Assembly (NCBI GenBank): GCA_916610825.1
Contig: OU744448.1
Coordinates: forward strand, 13,244,436 to 13,308,435
Source of the DNA: Haliclystus octoradiatus
Taxonomy: Eukaryota > Cnidaria > Staurozoa > Stauromedusae > Haliclystidae
Length of the DNA: 64,000 bases
Direction: 5' to 3'
Shown here: positions 1-12,400 of the stretch, in pieces
Layout: each line of letters starts with the position of its first letter
How positions within the stretch are numbered: position 1 is the first letter of the stretch
Made by a program: the position numbers and the translations under genes
The notes under the pieces: model-generated
What the model was told of the DNA's origin: nothing
Seen by the model: the letters and a program-made list of their open reading frames with translations, nothing else
Databases searched by the model: none

Positions 1-268
1 GGAAAAAAGACAAAAGAGAAAGACAAATTTGACTCGTACTGAACTAAAGTTAAACATTGGCCAAAATGCAAAAAGCACTATAGAGCTATACCTCTAATTT
101 TCCATTTTCATTGCAAAGAATGGACCCTAAAATGGGTAAAATTAGTTTAACTTTGAAATAGGTACCTTTTAAGGACCTATTCGATATTTGATAGATCATT
201 TCTGGAATATAAATATCATTTAATTAACGCATCTTTCTTTAAGTCAATTATAGATACTAGTATGAGAT
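1..268. other. 3' flank of the transporter gene
   Basis: AT-rich sequence beyond the stop codon of the minus-strand transporter gene. It probably contains its 3' untranslated region. I see no coding potential or recognisable repeat here. Confidence 0.4.
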
Positions 269-1666
269 TTAACAAGTGCAAGTTTGATTGTTTATAACGC
301 TGGGATAAATCTGCTTTTCAGCTTTACTTCTAACATGTTCGGCTTTCGAAATGCAAATTAAAAAGAATCCTAATAAATACAATGAACAGAATATTACGCA
401 AACTTGGAGGTAATTTCTATTAGATAAAAGTTCTCCTGATATTGTTATCAGCGCAAACGCATATGCACTTCCAAATGCACCAATACACCCAGCAGATAAA
501 CTCTCTGGTATCGGATAAGTTATTTCAACTACATGTTCCATTCCGGATGAGAGATTTGGTAGAGCAACTAATCCAAGAGCAGACATGCACACAGAAATCA
601 GAACCCATGACTTTATAACTAGTAATCCATAAGAAAATAACACCATTAGCACGAATGAGAGACAAAATGTCCAAACAGCAAACTCTTTGTAAACTTTGGC
701 TTTGTCTAACAGTATCCCAACAAAAAATGTCCCCACGATCCCCAAAATATTCTGTATAGTTCCTATTAATCCAATCTTGGCTTCTTTTCCAGGGAATGTC
801 GCAATTAATAACTCAACAAGAATTGCAATTATTGCAGATTGTAATGAATATATTATTGAATATGCTTGAAGTAGCACATGATAATCAATGTTACTCATCA
901 ATTTCGTAACAGATGCTTTAAATGATTTTAAATCAGCTGGCGAGTAAGAATCATTTGTTTGAAGGTTAGATGATATGAGCAGAGCTTGTGATACAGTTGG
1001 TGGACTGGGCGGTTCGTTACCAACGAATAAAATAACCAATGGTATCTGGATGATAGTGAACATCATTTGGGCACCTAATAGATAATGCATTTGCTCGCTC
1101 TCTATTGTCATGTTATGAGTAGACGTCACGATAGATGAGCTCATGAAGTACCCAGTCGCAACACCAACGGAGGAGCTTAAAACAGCTAGTGATGTAGCTG
1201 TGCCTTTCTCTTTATCGGCAAACCATACTGCTGATATGTAAGGTGGCATTTGCAGGATTAACCCATTGGCGAGTGCATTAAAAAATTGTCCTGATATCAT
1301 CAAATCGAATCCGTGTCTACCTGCTTCAGCAAATCGTAATGCGCTACCGATTCCATTGAAACATGTACCCATTACTAAGCTAAACTTGATGCCATATCGT
1401 GTAATAATGAAAGTGCCAGGAAGAAAAAGGATTGGAAATGAGACTGGATAAATGGAGCTTAACCAATTCAAGACATCGTACTTCTTATCATAATACGCAG
1501 CAGAAATACTCGCGATAGAGGATGTACTGATCCACATGCAGTTATTTGATAAGACAACGAAGCAAAATAAAGCGAGTACAAACCATCGTCTTTTATAAAC
1601 ACGTATTTGCTTACATGTTAACAAATATGTCGTCTCAACGCATAGGGAATCTTGGAATACCTCCAT
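269..1666 (-). CDS. SLC49/FLVCR-like major facilitator transporter
   Basis: This is an intronless 465-residue membrane protein with about twelve hydrophobic segments (roughly residues 27-47, 69-90, 95-113, 119-140, 155-180, 194-214, 262-288, 297-320, 328-352, 354-375, 387-415 and 421-444). The opening YKRRWFVLALF just before TM1 and the PPYISAVWFADKEKGTATS stretch in the TM4-TM5 region are typical of the FLVCR branch of the SLC49 family. Family members move heme, choline or related small solutes at the plasma membrane or in organelles; the substrate here cannot be read from sequence. The cytosolic loop near 215-260 is Ser/Pro-rich. The length matches the family (about 450-550). The ATG at 1666 places a short cytosolic N-terminus before TM1. 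An intronless copy among intron-rich neighbours could be an old retrocopy, but the frame is open and intact. The family call is firm; the subfamily is less so. Confidence 0.88.
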   Translation of the reverse strand: MEVFQDSLCVETTYLLTCKQIRVYKRRWFVLALFCFVVLSNNCMWISTSSIASISAAYYDKKYDVLNWLSSIYPVSFPILFLPGTFIITRYGIKFSLVMGTCFNGIGSALRFAEAGRHGFDLMISGQFFNALANGLILQMPPYISAVWFADKEKGTATSLAVLSSSVGVATGYFMSSSIVTSTHNMTIESEQMHYLLGAQMMFTIIQIPLVILFVGNEPPSPPTVSQALLISSNLQTNDSYSPADLKSFKASVTKLMSNIDYHVLLQAYSIIYSLQSAIIAILVELLIATFPGKEAKIGLIGTIQNILGIVGTFFVGILLDKAKVYKEFAVWTFCLSFVLMVLFSYGLLVIKSWVLISVCMSALGLVALPNLSSGMEHVVEITYPIPESLSAGCIGAFGSAYAFALITISGELLSNRNYLQVCVIFCSLYLLGFFLICISKAEHVRSKAEKQIYPSVINNQTCTC

Positions 1667-2238
1667 TTGACTTTTACACCAAAATGATCCTGAAAAATCG
1701 GAAAAAATTTGCCTGAGATAGCAACGACGTAGAGATGGTAAAATTCATTATACAATCTTTAACTGTATAGTAACCATGTCCCAAAAAACACCGGTTAGAG
1801 AACTGATTCCGTAGCTCTTTCTTATTGTTTCGCTAGATTGATTTCTGATAATTGTCGACCAGCAGTTATTATGCATGTCTATGACTAGTTCATTGAGAAT
1901 AGTAAATTCGAATAGAACTTTATCACGCACACGCCAGCATACAAGACATTAAAACGATTGCACACGAGAAACGAGAATTAGATTCGTTAATATCTATACT
2001 AACAAAGACAATTGGTTATTTACAGAGGAATCATGTAATATATTATGCATGATGTCAATAAATCATTTGAAAGCCTATGTTGTAATTGATATTACTGTAG
2101 TGGCTTTGACTGATAGAAGGCAACTATTTTCAGCTTATTTTCAAACCATAGCTTCATCCGCCATTGACACAAGTCGTATTGTGTATTTCACAAGTTTTCT
2201 AGAAATAATATATCACGGCAGCACGATTAAAAAGTAAT
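1667..2238. other. Upstream flank of the transporter gene
   Basis: Region 5' of the minus-strand transporter gene, expected to hold its promoter and 5' untranslated region. No core promoter motif stands out. Short open frames here resemble no protein family I know. Confidence 0.35.
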
Positions 2239-2594
2239 GTAGACGGTGTCGCCTTACCGAAGGCACCCGTACCACTCCTCTATTTCTAGAAGAGTGGCTT
2301 TTTTCGCTGAGAGCAATGATTTTAAACGCTCTTTGTTGATCTCAGCCGCGACACTGCAGATCAATTTCAACAGATTTCATGGCAGATAGGTCTTGATTGT
2401 CAATGCGCAACGATGCGCCGCAGCTACTCACAATGCAATTCCCTCTGGGCCATTCCATCAGCCATCCTCAGATGGTACTCATTTGATGGTACTCAAGTCA
2501 AGGCTGAGTTGACCTTAGGGGGATTTGAACCACAGTCGATCAGATATGATCGATCTGAAGTTCGGTTGCTCTGCCATCTGAACTAATCCTCCTT
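2239..2594 (-). repeat. tRNA-derived SINE, copy 1 (nearly full length)
   Basis: On the minus strand the element starts with a tRNA-like head (about 2518-2592). It contains an A-box-like stretch (minus of 2568-2589, GGATTAGTTCAGATGG) and a good B box (GGTTCAAATCC, minus of 2521-2531). A body of about 270 bp follows, ending in a tail near 2239. The body recurs at 36019-36383 and, split by an insertion, at 39600-40328. These copies identify it as a dispersed retroposon rather than a tRNA gene. Shared body landmarks include GACACTGCAG, GATTTCATG and TTGATTGTCAATGCGCA. The family name is unknown to me. Confidence 0.8.
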
Positions 2595-3968
2595 CGCACG
2601 TTTAACCAATCATTAATCTTCTTATACTTTATAAAACGTTTGTTTTTCCTTTTAATTTCAGTAGGATTTCAGAATTTTTCAAAGATTTATATTGCAAATT
2701 TGAAATGGCGGAAACAGGGACAATTGTAGATTGATGTTTATTCGCTTGTACACCATCGCTTCAAGAGTTAACCACCTGCATATAATGCCAATAGACGTCT
2801 TAAATCAGCCGAATATTCCATACACGCGATGGACCATATTTATACTAGAGATTAGAATTTAACTCAAATGTTACTGTGACGGTATTCTAGTTAAGAATTT
2901 GCATCCTTATTAGCTAAGACCATCACAACATGTCAATGCAGTAATTAACTGACTATGCAGTTCACACTAATGTGCATCAGGTCGGATCATGATATAATTA
3001 TCCGACATAACTCGTTAAACGGAACCTGCGGAGAGCGGACCACCTCAGGATCTTGAAATATCGTATCACTGAAGCAGACATGCAAGGCACGCGCAGAGGA
3101 AACCATAGCAGATATTTCATCACCTGCATGGAACAACCACCAAATTTATGAGAAGGTGTTGAAATTGAATCAAGGCTTGCAAGTTTATAGTTGATGTACT
3201 GCGGAATCGTAGCTATAATATACACATTATACAGCTCCCTGAAATTTGAATGAATTACGTAACATATGAGTATTATATATATTTAAAAATATTATATGGA
3301 ACAGGGGATGATTCTATTAAACTTTCAAGGCCTCAGTATTATTGAAACAGACAAATTATGAGTGGTGAAACTTTTAATTGCATTCAGCAGATTTATTTGG
3401 TCACAATCAATATTCTTTGAACTATACCTTTTATTAGCCTAATTAAGTACCTGGAGCAATATTCTCTGGACTGAAGCTGGAAGCTGCCCGATCATCATTT
3501 TTTGACGCTCAATATGACGGGGAAAGTTGCACTGCTGTTGGTTTTGTCTGTTAGTTACAATTTTAATTTTCATCTTGGGAAAATAGGTTTTGTAAATTAA
3601 ATCAGAATGATAACGATCACGTTTATGAATTGAATGCCTTTGTGTTATATGTGTGGTTTTTATTTGTTTCTGCAGCCAAAACAAAGTCAATTGAAAATGT
3701 CCAACATCAGCATGGATTATATAGCTATACTCGTTTATAAATTGAGGCGAATTCAGCATTATAATCTATACAGTAAACTATTTATATTTGAATACAATGT
3801 AATCTCTATTTATTGGTTAAAATTTCACGATGATAATACTGTCTATTCCAATTATATGTTATATTATCAAATTTCAAACCTTCAAATAAATATATATAAT
3901 ATATAATGCATATTTATAGAACTGGCCATGTGCAAGATACTAAGATTATGGTGAGATACATCATAATA
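2595..3968. other. Intergenic spacer
   Basis: AT-rich spacer between the SINE and the 3' end of the PLAT gene. The part from about 3800 to 3968 probably holds that gene's 3' untranslated region; TTTATT near 3809 reads as AATAAA on the minus strand. I support no gene here. Confidence 0.35.
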
Positions 3969-6776
3969 TTACTCGTTTCCATTCGATTGCACAACCTTTT
4001 TAATTGTATTGATTTGTTTCTTGCATATTTGAATGCGAATACTGCCTGACGGACATGCACCTGTACATAAGAAACAATTATTATGTTAAATGTATTTTGT
4101 ATATCATATACATCATATTAGCATCTGGTTTAATGGGCCCCGTAAAAAAGACAAGAAACTGAAATATAACGAAGCCTTGCAAAATAAATTCCTTACTCAG
4201 CCAATTGCAATATAGAACCATTGGGCGCAATCAAAGAAAACACGTCGCACACCAAACTATTGCTGTGGTAGAGCTTGGAAATAATGAGGAATTTCACTAA
4301 GGATGTACGCTCTCTTACTTATTTTAAACAATCAATTTGCGGTGGCTATATTCAAAGATGTAGATTATTATAACGATTGAATTATTGTTGGAACTCTTGA
4401 TATTGACAAATGTAGTTTACATGAAATATGTTACTGTTACATATATAATATACACGTGGCATCTGCTTCATAGAATAAACAATACCTAGAGTTGCAATTA
4501 AATTCTTTGGCTTATCATCCATCACCCATCTTTCAATGTCAAAAACGTATTTTGACTCATTTGCTTCGATCACAATCTATGAAAAAGCAATGAAAACAAA
4601 AGACTGCATGCATGAGGATATATCATATACATTCACATATTACATTCAAGATTTTTAAATATTATCTGAATATTATATACAGTAGCATACAGTAACTCAA
4701 CCCAAATGGCCGTAATATTCAGATGCAGGACCGTTTGTACCTCCCAAGTATATGTACTTTGAAGTTTAGAGGTACAATGTTCTACAATTCGCGATATTTA
4801 TGCATATACTTTTAAAGATACAGTACTTATTACGCGAGGAAATGACCCACAAACACTTGAAGACTTTCCCAGAGTGATATCACATAGTTCATATAGGTTA
4901 CTTTTTCTAAATAATTTGGTAGTTTGGACAGTTGCGTACAGCGGGGAGAGGATTTTCAAATAATAATTGTAACGTTTAATGAGTACGTACTTTATGGATG
5001 GCCTCTATACCACTTACCCATCGAACGAACCAATCAGAATTCATTCCTCTGACCTCTTTCCGCTGTAAAATCATTCGATCGATTGGTAAAACATCTTTAC
5101 CGTGAAACACGAATACGTCTCTCCTGGAGATAAAAAAATAGAAGTTCGTCAGGAGAATGGCATTTTATTGATGTGACAAAGAAATATTTATTTATGCAAA
5201 AAACAAAACAAAATGAGATTCATAAAGAAGCTAGCTAGTCATCGATAGAATAGAATTGACAAAAATTTAACTTACAGATATTCACGATTTAAATGCATAT
5301 ATACGATACAGTATAATGAGGCATGAAGTGATCCACAGATAAAGATAGTACATTTGTGCGCTATACAACGAAGGAATTACGATACGATTTGTTAACATTT
5401 AGGTCACATACTATATATAGGCGTCCGTCTGGAGAATTCTGAAAAGAGATCCCACCAAAAGACACTAAACATAATTCAGTATTGTCTCATTTGTGTATAT
5501 GTGCTGGTATAACGTTTTTTTAATATTATTTTAAGATATAATACTATAGTATACTCTTACCCTAGTCTTTCCAGTTTAGCACCTTCACCATCGATATCCA
5601 TAGTCATTACCCGTTGGTGTGCACTCATAATCTCTAATGTATATATTGAATCTGTTCCTGCCAAATAGCCATCTCCTGTTCTAATTGTCACTCGATATTC
5701 TAATAGAAGGTGAATTAAAGGAATTTTACAATTAATTCACAAGGCAAAGAGTGGTATCTCAATATAGGATGGTGAAGTACAGAAAAATGGACCAAAAGAT
5801 GAGTCATTATGACCGTGAAAGAGGTGCAGTGCCTCTGTCAATGAGAAGTTTATAGGTATGGTACCCGGTGCATTTCCCTGGAAACTTCCTTTCTCGCCAA
5901 CTCGTTCTATAAGGAGTGATTTTAAGTTCTAATCAAAATGAAAGTATCTATGAGGAAATTTATGAAAGATAGAATACAAGTCAACAGATAAGACAATATC
6001 TTTTTCCCATGCTATTATCCTGTATATAATACAATATGCGAATCTCAAATAAGGTCATAAACTGTAAACTAATTGCAATGCTGATGTATGCCTATCATAT
6101 AGCGTACAATATCTGTTGGTTAACTATATAGTATATGGCATACATGCTTGCAGACAACAGTATTTGTATCTGGCCTTCATCAGTCGGTTAGTCGCTCAGA
6201 AAACAAGGGACTGCCTTCGCCTATTATACTTAAGTCAAGATTAGTACTCATCAGTACTCAGCAATGATATCAACAGCTAACTCAAGCATCACAGCATCTT
6301 ATTATGGCATTATTTTGTTGCCATGATATATTCCATTTGCATGGGAATGATATTCTTGTCAGGTTTTGAAAGTAAATGACGATGATTATTACTGCTATAT
6401 TATGAATGATATATATGAATAGTCAATCAATGACAACAGTATTGATATGAGTGTATTCAAAGTCATGACATGATCAACTGACATCCCTTCGATAGCCTCC
6501 TACTGACGCTATAAAGAGAATATACCGGATCGAATATGCAAAGACGGCCGGTCTGCATAGTCCCTTTAACGAGGCTATAATTATGCAGTATACAACCATG
6601 ACGTCATGATGATGTGTGTAAATTATAGTGCGATGTAAGATGAGATCCATTTTGTCACCTGTTGCATTACTATGGGATCCAGGTTCTGTTGATACTGCCA
6701 AGCTAATGATGTTACACATCATCGACATTATGAAAGCCAATGTTAACACTAAAGTTGGAAGACTTGGTGTACTCAT
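3969..6776 (-). CDS. Small secreted single-PLAT/LH2-domain protein
   Basis: Five exons join in frame on the minus strand: 6659-6776, 5561-5699, 4991-5123, 4486-4576 and 3969-4060, giving 190 residues. Exon 1 is a signal peptide (MSTPSLPTLVLTLAFIMSMM and onward, cleavage probably near residues 25-30). Residues 41 to about 150 form one PLAT/LH2 beta-sandwich: YRVTIRTGDGYLAGTD at 41-56, DVFVF at 88-92, SDWFVRWV at 115-122 and YVFDIERWV at 140-148. These are the usual TGD..AGTD, pDWF and Y.F...RWL landmarks. PLAT domains bind membranes, lipids or protein partners. In most known proteins they are attached to lipoxygenases, lipases, polycystins or LOXHD1-type arrays; here the domain stands alone with a short basic tail ending QSNGNE. 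All junctions are GT-AG with matching phase. The last exon rests on phase and open frame only. The role is unknown. Confidence 0.82.
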
Positions 6777-7688
6777 TGTAGAACTTCAGCTGCCGGACGT
6801 GCCTTTGATGACCTGAATATAGGCATCAAATATAAGACAGATTGTAATTTGCCTAACAACAAAAATACAGTGCCAAACAGATATCAGTACACTAGGGTAA
6901 AAACAACAAATTGTTTGCTAATTGCTGTAATCGTGATATGAGAGTAACTGTACCGAGAGTGCATTTGATTAATCTACGATTCCGGTATCCATGGGGAAAT
7001 GAAAACTATTAAATTGTGGTGAATGAAAATGATATAATACACATATTGATATGATAACTAATGCATGTAAATTGTATCAGTCCTGATTCACGAAGAAAGA
7101 GAATTATATACTGTACATTGAGCTTTCTAAAGCCGTGCGTTTCTTATTTAGATAGTGTTTATACATATAAACCGTCAATAGCTTAAATGAACAGTCTTTT
7201 GGGAGTAATAAATTATTCTTAATTATACACACCTAAAATATCCATAACTGTAAGTAATACTTTAAAATTACAATATTTTAAAACCTACCTTTTGTCGAGT
7301 CTTTGTATTCTCCTGAATAAGCGAGGCCAAATTTTGAAATAATACAAAGCAAAAGGCTATCTTATAAGCTCGTAATATATCTATTTTGATCGTTTGTAAA
7401 CTTTTCATGATTTTACAACGAGGCAACTTGACAATTTCACAGATTTTTAACTGCTTTATTTGACCAGCCATCAGTCAGTGATTGCTTTGGATAAATATAT
7501 AGTGTGAATTAGCTAACAATCCTTCGCTCTTTCGATTTATTTATTATTAGTTTAGCACCGATTTGATCAAGTAAGTGTTTGTTCTTGAGGTTTATTATTT
7601 TAACGTTTTATATAGGTTAAAGGTTTATATATATACCATAATTGTATAATCTACTATTGAGACATATTGTTGAATAATCACTTCAATT
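6777..7688. other. Spacer upstream of the PLAT gene
   Basis: This holds the presumed promoter of the PLAT gene. A 61-codon minus-strand frame with a hydrophobic stretch and a possible donor (7289-7471) is present. I could not attach it to any downstream exon in phase, so I do not call it a gene. Confidence 0.3.
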
Positions 7689-7960
7689 CCCGGGGGTAAC
7701 TTCCATTGCCCTTCAACAGGGTTTTACAAATAGAAATTTAGGAGAACGAGACCATCAAAATGTTTCAGATCATAAGAAAAAATACCCCAAATAATTTTTT
7801 AAAAGAGACACAATATACCCCTGAAAAACTGAATAATAAAATTTAAGCAAAAACAAATTTGAATGGCTAAAAAAATTTAGACCATGTTAAAATTTGGTTT
7901 TAGTTTTATACAGTACCTCAAAATTTCTGGAAAACCATACCCTAGTTTTACCTAAAGATA
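7689..7960. repeat. Dispersed repeat, copy A
   Basis: Begins near CCCGGGGGTAAC and contains AAATACCCCAAATAATTTTT. A diverged copy lies at 14940-15230, with the same order of landmarks: GGGTAA, CAAATAGAAATTTAG-like, ACCCCAAAT and TTTAAGCAAAAA. A third, more distant relative may lie at 40530-40810. Element class unknown; the similarity was judged by eye at about 70-75 percent. Confidence 0.5.
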
Positions 7961-7962
7961 CA

Positions 7963-7964
<2 letters not shown>

Positions 7965-8056
<92 letters not shown>
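7965..8056. repeat. (TCA)n microsatellite
   Basis: About 30 uninterrupted TCA/CAT triplets directly before the LINE fragment. A second (ATC)n tract at 8760-8796 lies on its other side. Confidence 0.95.
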
Positions 8057-8090
8057 TAAACTAATCTAAACTCCAGGCCAATCGAACCAA

Positions 8091-8495
8091 TTGAAATTCT
8101 ACAAAACAATCAAACATAAATTTGAATTTGAAAATTATTTGCTACTTCCACACAAAAAGTCTAGGATAGCAATAACTCAGATCAGAATCAGTGCTCATAA
8201 GCTCGGAGTACAGACCGGACGATATTCTAACATTCCCTACGAGGACCGGCTATGTCCCCATTGCGATAGTGACAGTATTGACGATGAGATACATCTACTC
8301 TTTAACTGTAATATAAATAGTAACTTGAAGGTAGCGTTTTTTAATCAAATAGAAAAGTTGCATAACAACTTTCAGGTATTCTCGGATACAGAGAAATTGG
8401 AACTGCTCTTTTCCCAAACAGAGTTACAAACAAAGAAACTGTTGGGAAGATTTCTTTACGAATCTTTGCAGAAACGCTATAATAATTTGCAATAG
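8091..8495 (+). mobile_element. LINE 3' fragment with zinc-ribbon-like C-terminal domain
   Basis: An open frame of 134 codons resembles the C-terminal tail found after the reverse transcriptase of many non-LTR retrotransposons. It has IRISAHKLGVQTGRYSNIP, then an R-x-C-x2-C cluster (RLCPHC), then DDEIHLLFNC, giving the C..C..H..C pattern. No reverse transcriptase lies upstream: the frame starts just after a (TCA)n tract, so this is a 5'-truncated copy. An AT-rich tail and (TA)n follow near 8636-8656. It is unlikely to be a cellular gene. Confidence 0.7.
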
Positions 8496-8759
8496 TGAAT
8501 AATAGAATGACACATGTTTTGATAATTTTATAACTATATAGTGAATCAATATTATCTTAATATGTTGTTATGTAGAAGCAACAGGGATAAATAGGTTCTT
8601 ATAACAACTATGCTAAATAAAAAATAAATAAAAATATATATATATATATATATATACAAATATCGAATAACAACATAATATTAAATAATACTTACCACAC
8701 ACCTGTATCTATGTAAACTGGTATATTGGTATTAAATCAAAACAAACAAACAAAACAAA

Positions 8760-8795
<36 letters not shown>

Positions 8796-8796
8796 T
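8760..8796. repeat. (ATC)n microsatellite
   Basis: About twelve ATC triplets. They probably descend from the 3' tail of a LINE-type insertion; the LINE at 18096-20484 ends in a comparable (ATG)n run. Confidence 0.9.
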
Positions 8797-9404
8797 TATT
8801 CAGCACCCGATAAGCTTGGAGATAATTTTTTCACGGGACTGTACAATTAGTTAGAGTTTGGTAACTAGATACAAGACCCTCCATATATAATATGATATAT
8901 GTATGTAATATACTGTTTAGTTCATTCGTCAGTATGATCTCGTCCATTGATTGTTGAATACATATATCAACCGAGCCTACATGCATTATTATCTTGTCGT
9001 TATCTAAACGGCATAACGGCTCTAATATTTGAACGACCTCCCCTGATACCAACAGTATGGAAGTTACCTCCGGGCTTCAAATACACACGATGCCTGATTG
9101 CTTTTGTGTTTTTTTATAACTTTGGAGTTGATTTATTGATTGATTGCCTATCATCTATATTTATCAAGAGTTAAATATGCTTTAATTTAAATTGTTCTGA
9201 TTTCTGGACTTAATACCTGGCCTTCAAATTAATAGAAGGAATATTTCAATTTTAAAATCTAAATTACAGTATTACTGATTAATATATAATAATAAATGAA
9301 ATACGAATACAAACTACTATACAACATGTATGCAGAATATCAACAAATCAATAAAATATGAAAATAGTATTAAAGATAATAAATATGCAAATATTGCTTT
9401 TATA
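8797..9404. other. 3' flank of the astacin gene
   Basis: Spacer downstream of the astacin stop codon, expected to include its 3' untranslated region. No other feature is supported. Confidence 0.35.
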
Positions 9405-12400
9405 TTAACCAACAATTTGCTTTCTTAGTGAACATTCAACTGCAATAAGTTACATAATACACCTTGAACAGATGTGGCTTTACAAAGAAATAATTTTGAG
9501 AGGGAACATAAAAAGAAATTAATTTTTAGTGCTTCTAGAAAGTTGTCATGGAGTTCATGCTCAGTTGAAGCATATAGTTTATACAAACGGTGGTTGAAGA
9601 CAAAAGCATAAACTTCATCAATTAATTTTCTTCAATATATTTAAATGCTATTGCTCGAAGCATACATGGTATTTCTACACCAAATTCGTATGTGTAATTA
9701 TGTATAATAGATAATTTAATAATTTACTTACTTTTTTATATTCAATGTATATATATGATTGTATGATATGTAATAATTTATAATAACTGTATAATTAACA
9801 TATACCACAGGATAATGGGCACAGTTGTCGAATGACTTTGTTTTCTGTTTGACAGTACTTTTCATGTTTTTTAACAATGGTACATTTCTCAGACTTGTCT
9901 GAACAATTTGCTGTCCCTAAAATAACGTATAAAAATCAATACATTTTATATAGCGTTATCACGTGTTTAATTATTAAATACATTCAAACATGTTGTAGAG
10001 GTTACCTCTATAGTTAGCATCTATTTCGGGAATCTACCTATTATAGTGACCTCTTCAGTAATATACGAAAAGCATTTTTCTATTGAAATCAACGTGTGTA
10101 TAAAAACACATGGTCGTCAATGGACATAGGTCAATAGGTCATGGCTGCACGTACAGTGTATGTTCTGTACTGGTTTAATTCACAGTATAGTATCATATCA
10201 TGTGGAAATCCCGACAGAAATCAAGCATGGAAAATGATATGCCAATGAAGCTACGTCTATACCAGCATGGCATGTACACTTTTCAAATACAGCGCAATTT
10301 CCATTGATTCATCTTTTTGCATTTTAGGAATTCGGTCAGTGCGAAAAGTGTAATTGCAAAATTTATAAATATACTCGTGCAATTGATGCAATGCAAAATC
10401 TTAGAAAAATATATTTCTAATTTATACGAGCACCAAGCGGAATGAACTGACTGACTTGATTGACTGCAGCAAGTTCTTAACTTTGATAATAGCATTTATA
10501 TCAGACTAACATGCCCTACTGTTCTACCAAGTTCAGATCTACGCAGAGAGTCTGCGAGCAAGCTATCATATAAGACCGGATTCCTGCATGTAGACTACAC
10601 GAAGGAGAGAGTGAATGTGATCGGTCGAATTCGAATGAATCCTGTATATAGTGAGTTCATGTAATAGAACAATTAGTAATCCCCATATTCCTCATAATAT
10701 ATAGAATATAATTGGATGGTTCATTATCTAACCTGATTCTCCGTGAGCTCTGCATTTGTACAGCATACGGATCTGTTTGATATCCCCATCACTTAAGTCA
10801 TGTCTACCCAGTTTTTCATTGGGATTACCAATAGCCTCTAATGTGTGTTGCCCATTTTTAGTAAATGCGACATTGTCATAGTGCATTAGACTTTGTTTGT
10901 CGTATGGGACACCAAAAGTATCAACAATACCATGTCCATACGTTGCAAAGTTTTTCTCAGCATCTGTAAAAGATCAATAAGATATTCGCATATAATAATA
11001 AGTAAATATCATGGACCAGTTTTGTGATAACTGTTTGATAACTTACCTGGTACAACATTCCACCATAAAACTTTCACATAAAAATCTCTGTCAATTCTAG
11101 ATTGTTCGTGAAAGAATCCAAGGGCATGGAGGATTTCATGGAGGACCTCACCCTTGCTAAGACAACCTTCGCCAATGATTATTGGTTGTTTGCCTCCTTG
11201 TCGACCAATATTCGAAGAGCAACTGAATAAATAGAAATGATCATGAAATATACAGATAATATGCAAAGGATCCCTTGGAATAATAAGATTATGTCATTTG
11301 AAATTAACTCTTTCCTCCTGCAAAAATTTTAGAATATGAACTAGATTAGATGCAGTATTAATATTTGTTTTCAATGTAAATTTTGGGACCTTACTATGGC
11401 TGTTAAGGAGCTTGATTTGGTAGATACATAGTATTGAATATCACTCTCATTGCAAATTTATTACTCACCCATTACCATCAGTGAAGTCTATATAATCTTC
11501 TTCATCTTTCCTTTTTATGAATCGGATGCATGTCTTTGTCTCAAGTTCTTCAATAGATTTATCAATGTAGTACCGACCCGCATCATCTTAACATAAGTTA
11601 AAGGACACAATCAAATGTCTACAATATTTTATCATTTATTCAGGTCAATCCAGGGCTGCATGCCGCGTTATCTATAACAGTGTTTGTACAATAGATCGCT
11701 GAAAGGGTGTGTCACGTGTAACCGTTCCAAATAAAAACACACATACCAACACGCTTCAAAACTTGTCCTTGGTAAATGAAAATTTACACAAATGAGCGAT
11801 AATTTATAACAACGTTAAATGCATTCCAGGAAGATGAACTTTGTACGACAATTTCAGTAAAATATCTTATTAATTCTGACATTACTACTGTATAGTGTAT
11901 ATAACACTAGACAGAAAGGGAGCCACGCCTATCTCATGTCACAACTGATTGTGGAAGACGCAGTTTCTCTTTTCGAGGGACGAAGCTCCTTCAAAAGTAT
12001 TCCCCTTATAATAATTTATTATACAATGAATTTGACATTACAATTAGAAATATATTACAAGTAGTAACAACTGGATACAAATATCGTACCTTATTCTTAA
12101 AACTGTAAACTGTTTATATATTCGTAATAAACTAGACAGTGCATGCAGTTATAGCATACCCTCGCACGATACGCAATTGAAACACTAACCACATACAGCT
12201 ATCACAATTTTGAAATTAATACTTCAAAATAGTATGGAAAGCCAATAAAAAAGTTAGTGCAGCTGACAACTTCTTTTTACAATGTGCAATAAGCAACATC
12301 AAGAGTGTTGTACTGGAAGAGTTTGCGTAATTCGTACTGCTGGATTAATTGGTGGCAACATTTTCTGATCTCCCTATATATACACTATACTTGACGCCGG

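Noticed and set aside
2518-2592. Possible functional tRNA gene
   Set aside because: A and B boxes are present, but the sequence is the head of a dispersed SINE and I could not pair a convincing acceptor stem or anticodon arm.
7289-7471. Possible first exon with a hydrophobic N-terminus and a GTAGGT donor
   Set aside because: Its phase (0) does not fit PLAT exon 2, which needs phase 1, and no other acceptor exon was found downstream.
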